64,000 nt of DNA, taken from positions 124,001 to 188,000 of the forward strand of contig CANLEH010000006.1 in assembly GCA_947489665.1 (NCBI GenBank), read 5' to 3'. A program made the translations under genes and the position numbers. Positions within the stretch are counted from its first letter, which is position 1. Each line of letters opens with the position of its first letter. Below the pieces are notes generated by a model. That model was not told where the DNA came from. It saw only the letters and a program-made list of their open reading frames with translations, and ran no database searches. Below are positions 43,091 to 52,082 of the stretch, one piece after another. The DNA comes from an uncultured Roseicyclus sp. (GTDB lineage: Bacteria > Pseudomonadota > Alphaproteobacteria > Rhodobacterales > Rhodobacteraceae).

Positions 43091-44179
43091 TCAAGCAACG
43101 GCCAGGTGAGGGGAAGCCTCAACCGTGTCCGCGACGTCTCCCGGTCGCACAAGAGCAGCTGGAAAACTTCCCGGTTTGAGTGCACGGGCTTCCCGCCCGG
43201 TGAGGCACAGGCGCGTTGTTTGCGCGTGGCCCGCCGCCAACGAGCGCGCGAGCTGCCTGGGTGGGGATGGGCTCAGTATGCTGGTCTGTTCGCCCAGTAA
43301 CAGGCTTTCCAGCGCGATATTGCTCGCGGTCAGAACCTCATGCCGGTCAAACAAAAGGTGGTGGTACGCATAATCTGCATCCAGCGCGACTTCTGCCACG
43401 CCGGGCCAATGCAACAGATGTTTGGCGGCGACGAAAACCTCGTCCACGCCAAACAATAGGGCGCAGGCAGGGCCAGCGAGTAAAACGCGATGTTGGGGTG
43501 AAATGCGTGTGACCTCAGCCGGGGTGTCGGGCCCAAGGGCACCGGGCTGAATCTCGATCGGCCGCGGGAGGTAAGGGTCCCCCCCAAACTGGCGCAGGCC
43601 CCGCCAGCGCACGACCTGCCACCCATTGTCTTGTGTCCAAAGGTCGTCGCCCACGCTGACCCAGTCGATCGGCATCATGCCGTCGCGTGTCAAAAGCATC
43701 GTACCGGAAACGAAACAGGGCACCGATTGCGCCTCGTACTGCGAATAGGTCAACCGGTTATCGTTGTCGAAATTCCCGCCCGGTGCGTTGTCGACATCAG
43801 TCTCGGACAGAAAGGTGTACGCGACCCCGGGTTCAAGCTCTTGCGACGGGGAATAGCCTATAAGTTGGCCTTCAATTTCGATGCGGTCGATCCATATCTG
43901 GGTGCCGTCGGGCGCTTGGATAACTGCGAAAGATTCAGTGTAGATATTTCCGGAGGTGATCGGCGTCCCATCAGGTTTGGCCGCCGACCCGGTCTGATTG
44001 GCGTCTTCGCCGAATTCATCCGCTTTTTCGTCACCGTCCATGAATTGGTCATCGTCGTTGACGGTGACTAGGACACGGTCTTGGGTGAAATCGTAATCCG
44101 CCGCGAAGGTGAAGGTTCCGCTGCCGGGATCATACGGCAGAGCGTCGGGTGAATAGATGTAGAATTGCGAAGTGGCCAT
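43091..44179 (-). CDS. Hint-domain (Hedgehog/intein-type) protein
   Basis: 362 residues. The N-terminal 150 residues are acidic and beta-rich (VNDDDQFMDGDEKADEF). At about 153 the Hint_2 domain begins with CFVSGTMLLTRDG, followed by DWVSVGDDLWTQDNGWQVVRWRG, SPQHRVLL and FDRHEVLTASN. Hint domains of this type occur in many Rhodobacterales surface or secreted proteins and may self-process. The usual partner calcium-binding repeats are absent. No signal peptide; secretion by a type I route is possible. Confidence 0.88.
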   Translation of the reverse strand: MATSQFYIYSPDALPYDPGSGTFTFAADYDFTQDRVLVTVNDDDQFMDGDEKADEFGEDANQTGSAAKPDGTPITSGNIYTESFAVIQAPDGTQIWIDRIEIEGQLIGYSPSQELEPGVAYTFLSETDVDNAPGGNFDNDNRLTYSQYEAQSVPCFVSGTMLLTRDGMMPIDWVSVGDDLWTQDNGWQVVRWRGLRQFGGDPYLPRPIEIQPGALGPDTPAEVTRISPQHRVLLAGPACALLFGVDEVFVAAKHLLHWPGVAEVALDADYAYHHLLFDRHEVLTASNIALESLLLGEQTSILSPSPPRQLARSLAAGHAQTTRLCLTGREARALKPGSFPAALVRPGDVADTVEASPHLAVA

Positions 44180-44313
44180 GCCGATACCTGCGATTTCCCC
44201 ACTGTCTCGCGGAACGCAGTGAACAAAGCTTGAACGGCTCGCCCTGATTTACGAACAATTCGATCCATCACACTCCCCCTTGTCGCGCTGCGCCGCACAG
44301 GTCAAAAAGCCCC

Positions 44314-44973
44314 ATGGCAAAAGTGCAAAAACCCCTCGACTACCGGACGATCTACGAAATCTTCTCGCGCTTCCGCGATGCCGAGGATCATCCCAAAGGG
44401 GAGCTTCACCACGTCAACGCCTATACGCTGGTGGTGGCGGTTGCCCTTTCGGCGCAGGCAACGGATGCGGGCGTGAACAAGGCCACGGCCGCGCTCTTCA
44501 AGGTGGCCGACACTCCACAAAAGATGCTCGACCTGGGGGAAGAAAAGCTGATCGAGCATATCAAGACGATTGGCCTGTTCCGCAACAAGGCCAAGAACGT
44601 GGTGAAGCTGAGCCGTATCCTGGTGGACGATTACGGGGGTGAGGTGCCCTCAAGCCGCGCGGCGCTGCAATCCCTCCCGGGTGTAGGGCGCAAAACGGCC
44701 AACGTGGTGCTGAACATGTGGTGGAAGCACCCCGCCCAAGCGGTCGACACCCATATTTTCCGCGTGGGCAACCGCACACGGATCGCACCGGGCAAGGATG
44801 TGGATGCGGTGGAGCGTCAGATCGAGGATAATATCCCGGCCGAATTCCAGCTGCACGCGCATCACTGGCTGATCCTGCATGGCCGCTATATCTGCGTGGC
44901 CCGCAAACCCAAATGCGGCGCCTGCCTGATCCGCGACCTGTGCGTGTTCGAGGAAAAGACCGACGTGGCGTAA
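44314..44973 (+). CDS. nth: Endonuclease III (DNA glycosylase/AP lyase)
   Basis: 219 residues. The helix-hairpin-helix LPGVGRKTANVVL carries the catalytic Lys, the Asp is in VDTHIFRVGNR, and the 4Fe-4S cluster ligands are in CVARKPKCGACLIRDLC (C-x6-C-x2-C-x5-C). It removes oxidised pyrimidines and nicks abasic sites in base-excision repair. Normal length. Confidence 0.97.
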   Translation: MAKVQKPLDYRTIYEIFSRFRDAEDHPKGELHHVNAYTLVVAVALSAQATDAGVNKATAALFKVADTPQKMLDLGEEKLIEHIKTIGLFRNKAKNVVKLSRILVDDYGGEVPSSRAALQSLPGVGRKTANVVLNMWWKHPAQAVDTHIFRVGNRTRIAPGKDVDAVERQIEDNIPAEFQLHAHHWLILHGRYICVARKPKCGACLIRDLCVFEEKTDVA

Positions 44974-45066
44974 CACGCCCGCCCGAAGGCTGAGGCTTTG
45001 GGTGCTTGAGGCGCGGGGGACGAGCCTCTAAACAGCTTGGAAACTTGCATTTCAGGACCCCATGAC

Positions 45067-46059
45067 ATGACCCAAACCTACGACCTTGTCGGCATCGGCA
45101 ATGCAATCGTCGATGTGATCAGCCACGGCGATGACAGTTTTCTCGACAATATGGGCATCGAGAAAGGCATCATGCAGCTGATCGAGCGGGAACGGGCGGA
45201 AATCCTCTACGGTGCCATGCAGGATCGGGTCCAGACACCGGGCGGCTCGGTCGCCAACACGGTCGCTGGAGCGGGCACGCTGGGGCTGAAGACGGCCTTT
45301 CTGGGCAAGGTGAAGGACGACGCACTGGGGCGGTTTTACGCCAAGGAGATGGTTGATGAAGGGATCGCCTTTCCCAACCCGCCAACCGATGGCGACGTGC
45401 CGCCAACGTCGCGCTCGATGATCTTCGTCTCGCCCGATGGTGAGCGGTCGATGAACACCTATCTCGGCGCCGGTGCGGATTTTGACGAAGGCGATGTCGA
45501 TGCGAGCGTCGCGGGCAACACGCGCTTCCTGTTTCTCGAAGGCTATCTCTACGACAAGGATGAGGGCAAACGCGCCTTCACCGCGGCGGCCCAAGCCTGC
45601 CACACCGGCGGCGGCAAGGCCGGTATTTCGCTGTCTGACCCGTTTTGCGTGGACCGCCACCGCGACGATTTCCGGCGCCTGATCACCGAAGAGATGGAGA
45701 TCACGCTCGGCAACGAGGAAGAATGGCTGTCGCTCTATCAGACCGATGATCTCGACGCCGCCCTTGGGCAGGCCTCTGCCGTGTGTGAGACGGTGGTCTG
45801 CACCCGCTCGGGCAACCCGGTCGTTGCGATCCATAAGGGCACACGGGTCGAAGTTCCTGTCACGCGCGTCACGCCCGTTGATGCGACAGGTGCCGGTGAT
45901 CAGTTCGCCGCTGGGTTCCTTTACGGGCTTGCGACGGGCCAGACGCTTGAGACCTCCACGCGCATGGGGGTCGCCGCCGCGGCCGAAGTTATTGCCCATG
46001 TCGGCCCGCGTCCCAAACGCTCCCTTCGGACAGTATTCTCGGAGGCTGGTCTGATTTGA
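45067..46059 (+). CDS. Adenosine kinase (PfkB family)
   Basis: 330 residues. GNAIVDVISHGDD at the start, PGGSVANTVAGAGTLG, and the catalytic/anion-hole motif DATGAGDQFAAGFLYG near the C-terminus. It phosphorylates adenosine or a related nucleoside or sugar; family placement to adenosine kinase follows general resemblance. The ATG at 45067 is the standard start. Confidence 0.9.
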   Translation: MTQTYDLVGIGNAIVDVISHGDDSFLDNMGIEKGIMQLIERERAEILYGAMQDRVQTPGGSVANTVAGAGTLGLKTAFLGKVKDDALGRFYAKEMVDEGIAFPNPPTDGDVPPTSRSMIFVSPDGERSMNTYLGAGADFDEGDVDASVAGNTRFLFLEGYLYDKDEGKRAFTAAAQACHTGGGKAGISLSDPFCVDRHRDDFRRLITEEMEITLGNEEEWLSLYQTDDLDAALGQASAVCETVVCTRSGNPVVAIHKGTRVEVPVTRVTPVDATGAGDQFAAGFLYGLATGQTLETSTRMGVAAAAEVIAHVGPRPKRSLRTVFSEAGLI

Positions 46060-46093
46060 AAATGGCACCGACGCATCAGCGATTGGCGGGGCA

Positions 46094-46783
46094 ATGCCCG
46101 GTCTGATGGACAGCCTCACCGTTGGCGGAGGATCGTTGTGGATCCTCGCCATCGGGCTGGTGTTCAAGCTGACGGGCTTCGCCGTCCGGGACGAGTTGGC
46201 GCTGCGTGTGCTGGTGGTCTGCGGCTTTATCTGTGACGCGGGGTACTACTTTTTCCGCGCCGATCCGATTGTCCCCTCTGTCCTGTCAAACATCGCGCTC
46301 TTGATGGTCAACGTGATCCTCATCGCCGCGATCCTGATCGAGCGCACGACCTGGCGTATGACCCCCGATGATCGGGAGGTCTTTGTCCTGTTCCCAACCC
46401 TCACCCCCGGTCAGTTCCGCCGTCTTCGCAAGATGATGCAAACGGAACAGGCCGCTCCGGCGACGCAATTGACAGCGGAAGGGGCCGGCGTGGACGAGTT
46501 GATGCTGGTCTTCACCTCCGAGCTGACGGTCGAGAAGGGCGGGCGGAGTTTTCCCATTGCGGGTCCCGCTTTTGTGGGCGAGATCGCGTTTCTGACGGGC
46601 GAGGTCTCCAGCGCTACGGTCACGCTGCCCCATGGCGGCACGGTTTTGCGGGTCGAAAGCGTCGCGTTGAAGAAACGCATGGCGCGCTCGCCCGCCTTCA
46701 ACAACGCCATGGTTGCGCTGTTCGGGCACGAATTGGCGCGAAAGGTTGCCTATTCCGCCCCGATGGATCGGGCCGCGCCCTGA
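46094..46783 (+). CDS. Membrane protein with Popeye/cNMP-binding-like domain
   Basis: 229 residues. Three hydrophobic segments (about 13-30, 37-54 and 60-80) are followed by a cytoplasmic beta-roll with FPTLTPGQFRRLRKMM, DELMLVFTSELTVEKGGR and AFVGEIAFLTGE, in the pattern of Popeye/cyclic-nucleotide-binding domains. The phosphate-binding cassette GEIAFLTGE is only partly canonical. It is convergent with the gene at 46750, which has the same architecture and overlaps it by 34 bp. It may sense cAMP made by the nearby cyclase; this is inference. Confidence 0.8.
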   Translation: MPGLMDSLTVGGGSLWILAIGLVFKLTGFAVRDELALRVLVVCGFICDAGYYFFRADPIVPSVLSNIALLMVNVILIAAILIERTTWRMTPDDREVFVLFPTLTPGQFRRLRKMMQTEQAAPATQLTAEGAGVDELMLVFTSELTVEKGGRSFPIAGPAFVGEIAFLTGEVSSATVTLPHGGTVLRVESVALKKRMARSPAFNNAMVALFGHELARKVAYSAPMDRAAP

Positions 46784-47460
46784 CTGGCCGTGGCGCGGTT
46801 GGCCAGATCAATCTTGCGCTGTGCCTCAATCTGCAACGCGCCTGACACGGCCAGCGAAAAGTCGTGATCCGCCTCCAGCTCGCGGATCAAGGCCGCACGG
46901 GGCAGGGTGAAAACCCGCGCCTCTTCCGTGATCTCGACATCCGCGGTGGCATCTGCGCCGTGCATGATGGTCAGTTCGCCAATCAGTGCCCCGGGTCCCA
47001 GGGTCGCGATATCACCCCCATGGGCGCTGACGCGGGCCTGACCGGTCGCGACATAAACCAACTCATGCACCGCCTGGCCCTGCCGGGTCAGCACGGTTCC
47101 GGGGCTGATGGTCTGCCAGCGCCCAAGCCGTAGGAACTTTCGGGCCAGGTGCGGCGGCAGGCTGGCGAAATGGGCGCTCAGAAACACGCGCTCTTCCTCT
47201 GAGAACCGCGTATTGCTGCGTTCCCAGGCCATGCGGGTCAGACCAATGATCGACAGAACGATCCAGGACAGACTGATCAGCATCTGCGACAGGTTGAAGG
47301 CGTCCACCAAGCTCAGCATGATGAACACCGCGCCAAGCATGTTCAGAACAGTGTAGGCCACGGAAGATCCGCGCAGCAGGCCGAATTGCAGGGCGGCGTA
47401 GGCCACAAGGTACAGGGCGACGCCCAGAAGGCCCGCGGCCGTCCAGATCGAGAAATCCAT
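46750..47460 (-). CDS. Membrane protein with CBU_0592-like helices and cNMP-binding-like domain
   Basis: 236 residues from ATG 47460. Three N-terminal helices (AYTVLNMLGAVFIMLS is the CBU_0592-like motif), then a cyclic-nucleotide-binding fold: LPPHLARKFLRLGRWQTISPGTVLTRQGQ, YVATGQARV, LGPGALIGELTIMHGADATADVEIT. GELTIMHG-(x4)-ADV resembles the phosphate-binding cassette but lacks its typical Arg. It overlaps the convergent Popeye-like gene by 34 bp and is divergent from a class III cyclase gene, 205 bp apart. Confidence 0.83.
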   Translation of the reverse strand: MDFSIWTAAGLLGVALYLVAYAALQFGLLRGSSVAYTVLNMLGAVFIMLSLVDAFNLSQMLISLSWIVLSIIGLTRMAWERSNTRFSEEERVFLSAHFASLPPHLARKFLRLGRWQTISPGTVLTRQGQAVHELVYVATGQARVSAHGGDIATLGPGALIGELTIMHGADATADVEITEEARVFTLPRAALIRELEADHDFSLAVSGALQIEAQRKIDLANRATASQGAARSIGAE

Positions 47461-47665
47461 ACTGCACATCCTTTGCAGCGGTGAAGGGGCGCCCGTGCCA
47501 AGCGGAACTGTGGCGCGCATTCCGGCCTTGTGTCAAATGCGGAAACGACAGGCGAAGGGTTTGCTACGACACGAAAATTCGGCCAATGTCCCGCGATAGC
47601 CCCGCCAGGAACCGGAGACCGGGACCCGTGATCATTGATCTCCCTTGCCAAGTCAGGACCGCGTC

Positions 47666-49861
47666 ATGAGGCGGCTGACCTTTGCACTTGGCCTGATCGT
47701 CACGCTTGTCATGGTGTTGCTGACGGCCTTTCCCCCGCCGATCCTTGATCGGGCGCGCGATGCGGTCTTTGACGGCTATCAACGGACAGAACCGCGCGTG
47801 TACGACCCCGACGCCCCGGTTCACATCATCGATATTGATGAGGCTGCGCTGGACGCCTATGGGCAATGGCCCTGGCCGCGATCCTATCTGGCGGAATTGA
47901 CGGATCGGCTCTTTGACCATGGGGCGGCAGCCGTCGGTTTTGACGTCCTGTTTCCCGAACCTGACAGAACCTCCCCCGATCTGATCGCCGATTCCTGGGT
48001 CCGGTTTTCCGATCAGGTCCCCCCCGCCTTGCCCGATCTGGGGTTGGAGCCACACGATGCCCGCTTTGCCGCGTCCATGCAGGGGCGCGCCGTGGTTTTG
48101 GCCATGGCCGGCGGGTTGGAGGGCGCGCCCGCTGAACCGCTGGCAGGCTTCGCCGTGACCGGTGAAGTCCCCAACACGCTCACCCGCTATCCGGCGGCGA
48201 TCGGCAACCTGCCGGAACTCACCAGTGCCGCGTCAGGCTTGGGCACAATCAGCCTCGGGCGCAACGCCGACGGGATCACGCGCACGGTTCCCATGGTGTC
48301 GGACTTTGGCGGCGTTCTCGTGCCGTCACTGTCTGCGGAACTGCTCCGCGTCGCCCAAGGGGCAGGGGGGCATGTGCTGAAGACCTCCCAAGCCTCGGGG
48401 GAGGTTTCCGGCGGCACGGTCGCCGCAACCGCCATGCAGACCGGCGTGCTCAGCTTCCCGCTGGAAGCCGATGGGCGCTTTCGCATCTATTTCGCCGGCT
48501 ATCAGCCGGACCGCGTCACACCGGTTGCTGATCTCTTGGAGGCTGAGGGGATCGACCCCGATTTGCAGGCGCGGCTGTCCGGCCGGATCGTTCTTGTGGG
48601 CTCCTCCGCGCAAGGGCTGTTCGACATCCGCACCACGCCGCTTGATGGCCAGATCGCGGGCGTCACGCTTCATGCGGAGATCATCGAGCAGGTCATCGCG
48701 CAGGAGTTTCTGACCCGCCCCGACTGGATGCGCGGGTTGGAGATCTTGATCGTCGCGCTTGCGGGTCTGATCCTGACGATATTCAACCGGTTGGAGCGAC
48801 CGGTGATCGGCTTGGCGGCGGCACTCTCGTTCGGGGGCGGCTCGGTCGCGGGCGGTCTGCTGGCGTTCATGCAATGGGGTTTGCTCTTCAACCCGCTTAT
48901 GGCTGTGCTGACTACGGTGCTTGTCTACCTTCCCGGCACCACGTTGGGCTATCTCGCCAAGGAGCGCGCGCGTCGCTCGATCCGCGAACGCTTTGCCCGC
49001 TTCCTGCCCCCGCCGCTTATCGCCGAGATTGAGAAGAACCCAGCCGCCGCGCTGACCCCTGAAGGGGCCGAGCGGGACCTGACCGTGATCTTTGTGGACA
49101 TGCGCGGGTTCTCGACTGTGACGGAAGGTATGCCGCCCGACCGCGTCGTGACGCTTGTGAACACGTTCCTGAGCTCCGTGGCCGAGGCCCTGGTGGACCA
49201 CGGGGCCACCATCGACAAGTTCATGGGCGACGCCGTGATGGCCTTCTGGAACGCGCCAATCATGCGCGATGATCACGCCGCCGCCGCCCTTGGCGCGCTG
49301 ACCGCGGTGAATGAGGCGGCGGAGCAGGCCAATTTCTACCTCACCTCGCAGAACCTGCCGCGGATCAACCTTGGCGTGGGCGTGAATACGGGGCCGGCAT
49401 CTGTCGGGCTGATGGGCTCCCGCGATCGGCTGTCCTACACCTGTATCGGGGACAGCGTGACGCTCGCCGCGCGGCTGGAGGGGCTGACGCGCATCTACGG
49501 CACGCGCAATTGCGTGGGCCCCGCAACCGTCGCGGCCTGCCCGGATCATCTGATTGCCGTGGGCCTCGATCTGATTGCCGTGAAGGGCTTTGCAAATGCG
49601 GTTGAAGTCTCGACCGTTCTGCCCCGCATGAGCGATGGGGCACAGGAATTTGCCTCCGCCATGGAGGAGGCCCGCGCGGCCTATGTGGCGCGCGACTGGG
49701 CGGGGGCGGAGGCCGGATTTGGCCGGGTCGCCCGGCTGAACGCGCCGTTCTGCAACACGGCCCTTCTGGCGCAACTCTATCTGGATCGGATCAGTGACTA
49801 CAGAAAAACGCCCCCGCCCGAGGATTGGGCAGGGGCGTTTGTTGCAACGTCGAAGCGGTAG
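47666..49861 (+). CDS. CHASE2-domain class III adenylate/guanylate cyclase
   Basis: 731 residues. One N-terminal transmembrane helix, a periplasmic CHASE2 sensor about 25-345 (VHIIDIDEAALDAYGQWPWPR, LVGSSAQGLFDIRTTPLDGQIAGVTLHAEIIEQ), three transmembrane helices about 350-430, then a cytoplasmic class III cyclase: FVDMRGFSTVTE with the first metal Asp, KFMGDAVMAFWNAP with the second and GVGVNTGPASVGLMGS. It makes cAMP (or cGMP) from NTP in response to an outside signal. FecR and TPR/barrel genes follow convergently, a set seen with CHASE2 cyclases elsewhere. Confidence 0.93.
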   Translation: MRRLTFALGLIVTLVMVLLTAFPPPILDRARDAVFDGYQRTEPRVYDPDAPVHIIDIDEAALDAYGQWPWPRSYLAELTDRLFDHGAAAVGFDVLFPEPDRTSPDLIADSWVRFSDQVPPALPDLGLEPHDARFAASMQGRAVVLAMAGGLEGAPAEPLAGFAVTGEVPNTLTRYPAAIGNLPELTSAASGLGTISLGRNADGITRTVPMVSDFGGVLVPSLSAELLRVAQGAGGHVLKTSQASGEVSGGTVAATAMQTGVLSFPLEADGRFRIYFAGYQPDRVTPVADLLEAEGIDPDLQARLSGRIVLVGSSAQGLFDIRTTPLDGQIAGVTLHAEIIEQVIAQEFLTRPDWMRGLEILIVALAGLILTIFNRLERPVIGLAAALSFGGGSVAGGLLAFMQWGLLFNPLMAVLTTVLVYLPGTTLGYLAKERARRSIRERFARFLPPPLIAEIEKNPAAALTPEGAERDLTVIFVDMRGFSTVTEGMPPDRVVTLVNTFLSSVAEALVDHGATIDKFMGDAVMAFWNAPIMRDDHAAAALGALTAVNEAAEQANFYLTSQNLPRINLGVGVNTGPASVGLMGSRDRLSYTCIGDSVTLAARLEGLTRIYGTRNCVGPATVAACPDHLIAVGLDLIAVKGFANAVEVSTVLPRMSDGAQEFASAMEEARAAYVARDWAGAEAGFGRVARLNAPFCNTALLAQLYLDRISDYRKTPPPEDWAGAFVATSKR
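49806..49840 (+). terminator. Hairpin inside the last codons of the cyclase gene
   Basis: AAACGCCCC-C-GCCC pairs with GGGC-A-GGGGCGTTT (one C-A mismatch), loop of seven bases, ending in TTT. It lies in the 3' end of the coding sequence and could terminate transcription of both convergent genes. Confidence 0.5.
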
Positions 49862-49870
49862 CGACCTGTA

Positions 49871-50686
49871 CTAGGTATTCGGGTCGATACATCCACCGGT
49901 TGTGTCAATCAGGAAGCCCGGCGGGCACCCCCCTTCGGGCAGCCATTCGATCAGATCATCGAAGGTGAAATCATCGTCGAAAATGTCGGGGTCGAACTCT
50001 TCACCGGTCGTGGAAACAGGCCCACGATCCGATGGGTTCGGGTTATCCACACCAGACCCGAAGCCCGCGCCGCCCCCGCCGCGCGGTACGCCGTCGATCA
50101 GTTCCAGCACACGCGCAAGGAAGGCTGGGTTGACGCGGCCCAAATACCCGTCCTCGGTCAGAACGCCGCCCCGGCGGCTGGTGCAAAACTGCTGCCCGCC
50201 CTGATTGGTCAGGCACAAACGCTCACCCGCCAGGAAGATCGTGATCGTCTCGCCGCGCGCCCGGATGATCAGGGCTGAGGAGCCCCGGATACCAATGGTC
50301 GCGGTGGGCGTGGCAACCGTCGCTTCCTGCTGCCGGCTCAGACTGCCACCGATGAAGCGCAACGCGCCTTCGGTCATTTGCAGACCCATCTGGCCCGATC
50401 CGTTCGGGTTGAACACGAACTGATCCAGCACAATGGTCGTATTCGGCGCCAGTGACAGGGTCGTCTGGTCGATGAACAGGATTTGTCCCCGGCCCGACGC
50501 GGAGGAGGCGATGCGTTCGTCCTGCACAACGCCGGTGCCAAGGCTCAACGCACGGGTGCCGCCACCGGGTGGCGTGCCGCGCAAGGTCGGCTCGGAACTG
50601 GCGACGGTCCCGATGTTTTGCGCCGCCGCGGGAAGTGCGAGCGCCAGAGTGGTCAAAGCGGAAATAAGAAACGGTTTCAAAGACAT
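49871..50686 (-). CDS. FecR-domain exported protein
   Basis: 271 residues with signal peptide MSLKPFLISALTTLALALPAAAQ. The FecR domain spans about 45-165: VQDERIASSASGRGQILFIDQTTLSLAPNTTIVLDQFVF and TPTATIGIRGSSALI. The C-terminal part is Gly/Asp-rich with PPGFLIDTTGGC, two Cys near the end. Exported FecR domains without an anti-sigma helix are seen as periplasmic partners of CHASE2 systems. It follows the TPR/barrel gene by 3 bp in one operon, convergent with the cyclase. Confidence 0.88.
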   Translation of the reverse strand: MSLKPFLISALTTLALALPAAAQNIGTVASSEPTLRGTPPGGGTRALSLGTGVVQDERIASSASGRGQILFIDQTTLSLAPNTTIVLDQFVFNPNGSGQMGLQMTEGALRFIGGSLSRQQEATVATPTATIGIRGSSALIIRARGETITIFLAGERLCLTNQGGQQFCTSRRGGVLTEDGYLGRVNPAFLARVLELIDGVPRGGGGAGFGSGVDNPNPSDRGPVSTTGEEFDPDIFDDDFTFDDLIEWLPEGGCPPGFLIDTTGGCIDPNT

Positions 50687-50689
50687 GGA

Positions 50690-51931
50690 TTAAAACTCCC
50701 AACCCAGTTGGACGGACAGGATGCTTTCCTCGCTGCTGCCGGCAACGCCCGAGACGACATTGTCCTGCATCACCTGCGACCACGCAGTTTCAACGTAGAT
50801 ATCTTCGTAGACAAAGGCCCGGACAAACGCGCCATAGGATTGATCTTCAAAGCTGTCTGCCGTGCCGGATCCGGTGCGATCAGTGTTCTGGAACTGAAGG
50901 AACCCGCCCGCGACCCAACGATTGGGCAAGATGTTGAAATTCGGGTTGAAGGCATGCTGCGCACTCAACCGTGCGCCCGCGATGCTGGTTGTGAGCGGCG
51001 TGGCGACATCCACATCGCGCTGCTCTTCCACCCAGGCCGACAGGCGGAACCGCGTGTCACGCGACGGGCGATAAGTCAGCCCGAGCGAGGCTTCGTGGAA
51101 TTCGAAGTCGATCCCCATCGTGTCCGTTGATGTGGCGCGCCCGTATTGCAGATCGCCATAGGCGGTGAACCGTTCGTTGATCGGGTTCTGGTAGGCCGCA
51201 CCGACGGCGACCGATGTGTAGCTCACCATCAGGGTCGGATCACGGTCGAACCATTCCAACTCGATATAAGGCTGCAGGCGTGGGCCATAGGCATCGCCCG
51301 AGATGCGGAATTCGGGCCCCGTGCGCAGCCGCGCGCTTTGGCGCGCATTCAGGCTGCCATCGTCGGGCTGATAGTTGGTGTAGGCAAATTCCGTGACCCA
51401 CATCGTCACATTCGCATCACCCAGATCGAAGCGATAATCGAGGTTGGCGTTGAAAAAGGCACCATTGTCCCCGCTTTCCTGCGGGAAGGCGAGGCCGGCC
51501 TCGATGCGGCCGTCCAACTCGGTCCCATCACCGCGTTCGGTGCTTTCTTCCTGGTAGCGGGCCACGCGTGCGGCCTGATCGGGGCTCAGCGCGCCCGAGG
51601 CCTGGGCCGCCGCCAAATGATAATCCGCAACCGCATAAGAGCCGAGCGCGAAATACGCGATCGCAAGCTCCACCCGGGCGGCGGTGTTGTTGGGTTCAAG
51701 GTCGATCAACCGCTCCAGCGTCGCAGCAGCCCCTTCAAAATCGCGCATCTGCACGGAGAGCTGCGCATATTGCTGCATCAGGCTGCGGTTCGACGGATCG
51801 GCCAGCATCTGCTGGAAAACCGCGTCACGTTGCGCGCCCAATTCGGCGTTTTGCGCAACAAGGGGCGTCGTGAAAAGGGCAAGTGCGGCCACAGTTGCCA
51901 GAAGGGGGGCCGTAAAGGGGGCGCGAAACAT
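50690..51931 (-). CDS. TPR + outer-membrane beta-barrel protein
   Basis: 413 residues from ATG 51931, with signal peptide to LVAQ. A TPR-like segment is at about 30-130 (DFEGAAATLERLIDLEPNNTAARVELAIAYFALG). The rest is a beta-barrel of alternating strands with aromatic ends, finishing in SVQLGWEF, the C-terminal Phe of outer-membrane proteins. It resembles surface-lipoprotein-assembly-modifier-like barrels in plan. With the FecR gene 3 bp later it forms an operon next to the CHASE2 cyclase; outer-membrane signalling is plausible. Confidence 0.85.
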   Translation of the reverse strand: MFRAPFTAPLLATVAALALFTTPLVAQNAELGAQRDAVFQQMLADPSNRSLMQQYAQLSVQMRDFEGAAATLERLIDLEPNNTAARVELAIAYFALGSYAVADYHLAAAQASGALSPDQAARVARYQEESTERGDGTELDGRIEAGLAFPQESGDNGAFFNANLDYRFDLGDANVTMWVTEFAYTNYQPDDGSLNARQSARLRTGPEFRISGDAYGPRLQPYIELEWFDRDPTLMVSYTSVAVGAAYQNPINERFTAYGDLQYGRATSTDTMGIDFEFHEASLGLTYRPSRDTRFRLSAWVEEQRDVDVATPLTTSIAGARLSAQHAFNPNFNILPNRWVAGGFLQFQNTDRTGSGTADSFEDQSYGAFVRAFVYEDIYVETAWSQVMQDNVVSGVAGSSEESILSVQLGWEF

Positions 51932-52082
51932 TTGCAAAGCCTCGGCTAAAATTAGGTTTTTGAACGCCGTCAGGCTAAACTGCGGTTGGCGTCCGTTCAA
52001 TAAAGGCGGCACCCAAGGGCACCGCACTCCCAAAATAATGCGTCTTTGTAGCAACGGTTAAGCGGCGCGGCAACGGGCGGGT

